From assembly GCA_021767305.1 (NCBI GenBank), contig JAASTL010000035.1, positions 1 to 7,212 on the forward strand: a stretch of 7,212 bases of DNA. The letters run 5' to 3'. This document shows, in pieces, positions 4,423 through 7,212 of this stretch. A program made the position numbers and the translations under genes. This DNA is from Piscirickettsiaceae bacterium. Its GTDB lineage: Bacteria; Pseudomonadota; Gammaproteobacteria; Thiomicrospirales; Thiomicrospiraceae. Position 1 is the first letter of the stretch. Each line of letters opens with the position of its first letter. Below the pieces are notes generated by a model. It was given only the letters and a program-made list of their open reading frames with translations. It was not told the DNA's origin and ran no database searches.

Positions 4423-7212
4423 TTGAATCGTGCCATTATTTTTATTATCAGCTGCTGTTTGTTTGGGTTTTCCACTCAACTTCTGGCTAATACTGAGCCA
4501 TCAACCAAAAGTGTTGCTGTGAGTTCAAATAGTGAATTGGCAACGTTGAATCAGGCGGTTAAGCAAGATACTTCGCTCAATGAGGCTGATAAAAATGAGC
4601 TCAACCTGCAACTTGTCCAAGCTGCCAAATGGGAAGATGCTTTCGTCCAAACGCAAAAAGAGACGGCAACTTTAGAATCCCAAATCAACAACTTGGCGAA
4701 ACGCCAAGCAGAAATTACGAATGTTTTAAATCAGAGTCAGAACCAACTTTCTCAGCTGCAAAATCAATCACTGCAACAACGGCCAGTTGACGAGCTCAAT
4801 AAAGAACTGACAGAGCAACAAGATTTATTAGAACAAGCTAATGAAGCCTATTTAAATTGGGATAAAAAATTCAATGGCTATCAACGTTTGGCAACGGAAG
4901 GTCCTCGCCAAAAAGCGGAAATACAAAAATCCATAGCGCAACTTGAAGACAACCCGTTACTCAAACTCTCTACGGTAGATATATCCCTGAAAGAACGTGT
5001 TGAAAAATACGCCTTACAAAGCCGCCTCAACTTATTAAATACGCGTCTACAACAACTTAATTTAAAGATTGACCGTTTAGAACTTTTAAACCGCTACGCA
5101 CAACAGGAAAAAGATTACTGGTCGCAGCAAAAAACCTTAAGTTCTCAAATCGTCACCGTTTTGCAAGATCACCTATCATCGCGCCGAAGTGAAGCGGCAG
5201 AGAGCGAACTTAAAGAGTTGGCAGAAAAGCAACTCTCTAAAGAAAATCCACTTTACCCGCTGCAAGAGCAACTGATTAAAGTGCAGCAACAAAAAGCGGA
5301 ACTCATCAAAAAAGAGAAACAGGTCAAAACCGACATTACGCGTTTGAGCGAAATACTGAATCAGACCAAAGCGGATTTTGCCCGTGATGAACAAATTGTA
5401 GAGCTACAAAGTTCGCCAGAGGCGGTTGCCCGCTTGTTACATAAGCGCTTAGAGTCGATCTCCAAAATGCACATTAAAGAGTCGCGCATTATTGATCTGC
5501 AAGACGAGATGAATGAAGCGGTGCTTAATCAATTATTGCTCAGTGAACATCTGCGCGATGTACAAGCCGGACAATTCAAACCGGAAGTCATGTTGAAAAA
5601 CCTTCCTGAAACGCAGCAGGCGGAACTTAAAGACAGCGCATTACAACTACACATTAGTTTTCTGCATGCCGCTAAAGATTTGCAAAGCCTCTACCCAGGG
5701 TACATCAGCCAGCTTTCTGAACTTAATAGCATCTATCTTTCGCAGAACGAACAACATCGTCAGTACAAACAGTTTCTCAGTAACAATTTACTCTGGCTCC
5801 CGAACGCAGAAAAAGACTCTTTAGTATCACTAACCGATTTGGAGAGCAACTTAAATCAGCTCTTTACCTCACAGAACTTTGAACTTTTCGTTACCGATAT
5901 TAAAGCCATCTGGCAATACCAAAAACCACTGCTCGCATTTAGTATTTTGCTGATTGGATTACTGCTATTTTACCGTCGAAAATTAGCGCTTAGATTACAC
6001 CACTATGCAGAAAACACGGTATCCATACGTACCGATTCCATGCTCTATACCTTAAAAGGCCTTTTGGTGACTTTGGCATTAGCTCTTCCGGCTGCACTTG
6101 CGCTGTTTGCTCTTTATAGAATGCTTGGTCTCGTCGACAATCCTTCAGAGCTGACCCAACGCCTAACATCAAGCTTACTGAATGCCAGTATTCTGGTGAT
6201 TGTTTTCTCTTTATTCCGCCAAAGCTGTCGCGCTAAAGGCTTGGGTGAAAAGCACTTTAAATGGAGCCCTACCGCGGTAAAAGTGTTTTACCGTGAACTC
6301 GGCTGGGCGATTCCATTTGCGGTCATAATGACTTTGATTATTGGTATTAACACCGATGTATTAAGCGCGGCCAATGAACAAGTGATTGGACGTTTTAGTT
6401 TTATTTTATTAATGTTTGGTTTTATGATTTTGGTTTACCGCTTGTGGGGGCTCAATAGCCGAATTATTCAGCAAGCTAAACACAAAACCGAAAAACCAGG
6501 CTGGCTACAACTGCACCTTATTTGGTTTAGTGCCTTGTTAATCATTCCAGCACTGCTTATTTGGAGTACGATTTCGGGTTACTATTACTCTTCTATTCTG
6601 GTGGCAGAACGTCTTAATGTGACCATTGGTTTAGTGCTGATTATTTTCTTGTTTAAAGAGTTATTGCTTAGAAGTATCTATATCTCTGAGCGTCAACAGC
6701 AATTCAATGAGCGCCTCAAAGAGCGTGAAGCGTTCATAGAAGAACAGAAAAAACAACAACAAGAATCGGAAGAAGTTGCCCCCGAATTACCAGCGATTGA
6801 TGAAAATGACATTAATTTTGAAAAGCTCAACCGACAAGTTAAGCAGACCATTAACCTCGCTTACTTCTTTGCCATAGTGGCGGGGCTATGGTTTGTTTGG
6901 AACGACCTCTTACTGGCGTTAAACCTGATCAGCGATAGCAATCTACCGTTGACCAAGTCTCAAGTTATTGATGGTGTTGTACAAGAAGTGCCTTTGACAC
7001 TGGGTGATTTACTGCAAGGTTTATTACTGGGACTGATTACGCTGCTGCTGGCAAAAAACCTACCTGGAATACTTGAGTTCACCGTACTTAAGTTCCTCCC
7101 TATTAGCCCTGCAGTGCGCTATGCGGTCAGCTCCCTTACACAATACTTGATTGCCATTATCGGTTTTGTATTGATTTTCCGCGCTTTAGGGATTGAGTGG
7201 TCCAATATCCAG
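4423..7212 (+). CDS. Large MscS-superfamily mechanosensitive channel, MscK/MscM (KefA/YjeP) type, 3' end cut by window edge
   Basis: The 930 codons present contain no stop; the family is about 1,100 residues, so the MscS pore helix and cytoplasmic vestibule lie outside. From the TTG start there is a signal peptide (1-22, cleavage after LLA), then a long Gln/Glu/Lys-rich periplasmic coiled coil (about 30-490, the MscS porin-like region). Ten hydrophobic segments follow, near 503-522, 547-568, 586-602, 627-645, 659-678, 700-722, 731-748, 811-832, 861-880 and 903-922. A charged Gln-rich cytoplasmic-type loop lies at about 753-790. The last residues (FRALGIEWSNIQ) resemble the segment just before the MscS pore helix. 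Such channels open under membrane tension to release solutes during hypo-osmotic shock and sit in the inner membrane. MscK and MscM share this architecture and cannot be separated here. An alternative start is ATG 4336. The gene is divergent from the flavocytochrome operon with no evident functional link. Confidence 0.88.
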   Translation, partial: MNRAIIFIISCCLFGFSTQLLANTEPSTKSVAVSSNSELATLNQAVKQDTSLNEADKNELNLQLVQAAKWEDAFVQTQKETATLESQINNLAKRQAEITNVLNQSQNQLSQLQNQSLQQRPVDELNKELTEQQDLLEQANEAYLNWDKKFNGYQRLATEGPRQKAEIQKSIAQLEDNPLLKLSTVDISLKERVEKYALQSRLNLLNTRLQQLNLKIDRLELLNRYAQQEKDYWSQQKTLSSQIVTVLQDHLSSRRSEAAESELKELAEKQLSKENPLYPLQEQLIKVQQQKAELIKKEKQVKTDITRLSEILNQTKADFARDEQIVELQSSPEAVARLLHKRLESISKMHIKESRIIDLQDEMNEAVLNQLLLSEHLRDVQAGQFKPEVMLKNLPETQQAELKDSALQLHISFLHAAKDLQSLYPGYISQLSELNSIYLSQNEQHRQYKQFLSNNLLWLPNAEKDSLVSLTDLESNLNQLFTSQNFELFVTDIKAIWQYQKPLLAFSILLIGLLLFYRRKLALRLHHYAENTVSIRTDSMLYTLKGLLVTLALALPAALALFALYRMLGLVDNPSELTQRLTSSLLNASILVIVFSLFRQSCRAKGLGEKHFKWSPTAVKVFYRELGWAIPFAVIMTLIIGINTDVLSAANEQVIGRFSFILLMFGFMILVYRLWGLNSRIIQQAKHKTEKPGWLQLHLIWFSALLIIPALLIWSTISGYYYSSILVAERLNVTIGLVLIIFLFKELLLRSIYISERQQQFNERLKEREAFIEEQKKQQQESEEVAPELPAIDENDINFEKLNRQVKQTINLAYFFAIVAGLWFVWNDLLLALNLISDSNLPLTKSQVIDGVVQEVPLTLGDLLQGLLLGLITLLLAKNLPGILEFTVLKFLPISPAVRYAVSSLTQYLIAIIGFVLIFRALGIEWSNIQ

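Noticed and set aside
5176..5394. 72-codon minus-strand open frame
   Set aside because: It is antisense to the coiled-coil part of the channel gene. Its Phe/Leu-rich product is what reversed Lys/Glu/Gln codons give.
5990..6172. 60-codon minus-strand open frame
   Set aside because: It is antisense inside the channel gene, without a ribosome site or homology that I recognise.

Overview
The window looks like chromosomal DNA of a sulfur-oxidising gammaproteobacterium, perhaps of the Thiomicrospira/Hydrogenovibrio/Thiomicrorhabdus kind. That placement is inferred from gene content (two flavocytochrome-c sulfide-dehydrogenase-like modules beside an MscK/MscM-type channel) and from AT-leaning intergenic DNA. 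No marker gene fixes the taxonomy. There are five protein genes, two of them cut by the window edges. I found no rRNA, tRNA, CRISPR array or insertion sequence.

Minus strand, read from right to left (4150 to 1): two successive modules share the same plan, a lipoprotein with one c-type heme followed by a Tat-exported FccB-like flavoprotein. Module 1 is a 141-aa cytochrome (3725-4150) and a 462-aa FccB (2334-3722), only 2 bp apart, ending at a terminator-like stem (2233-2309). A 375-bp spacer (1959-2333) with several hairpins follows. Module 2 is a 322-aa cytochrome (990-1958) carrying a beta-rich domain and a calcium-binding, thrombospondin-type-3-like aspartate-rich segment in front of its heme domain. 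Its FccB partner (1-971) runs off the left edge.

Plus strand: a gene starting near 4423 and running off the right edge encodes a very large MscS-superfamily mechanosensitive channel (signal peptide, periplasmic coiled coil, ten membrane segments visible). It is divergent from module 1 and probably unrelated to it in function.

How the genes should work together: in classical flavocytochrome c, FccB oxidises sulfide on FAD with a redox-active disulfide and passes electrons to the FccA cytochrome. Here each FccB-like protein appears to be exported folded with FAD and to pass electrons to a membrane-anchored one-heme cytochrome. By comparison with the remembered Allochromatium FccB sequence, both flavoproteins lack the cysteine that binds FAD covalently and one of the two disulfide cysteines. 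Only the cysteine of RCPPGPYER remains. The modules may therefore be a variant of sulfide dehydrogenase with different chemistry or a different substrate. That loss, the calcium-binding arm on cytochrome 2, and a perfect palindrome at the predicted start of the module 1 transcript are the points most worth following up.
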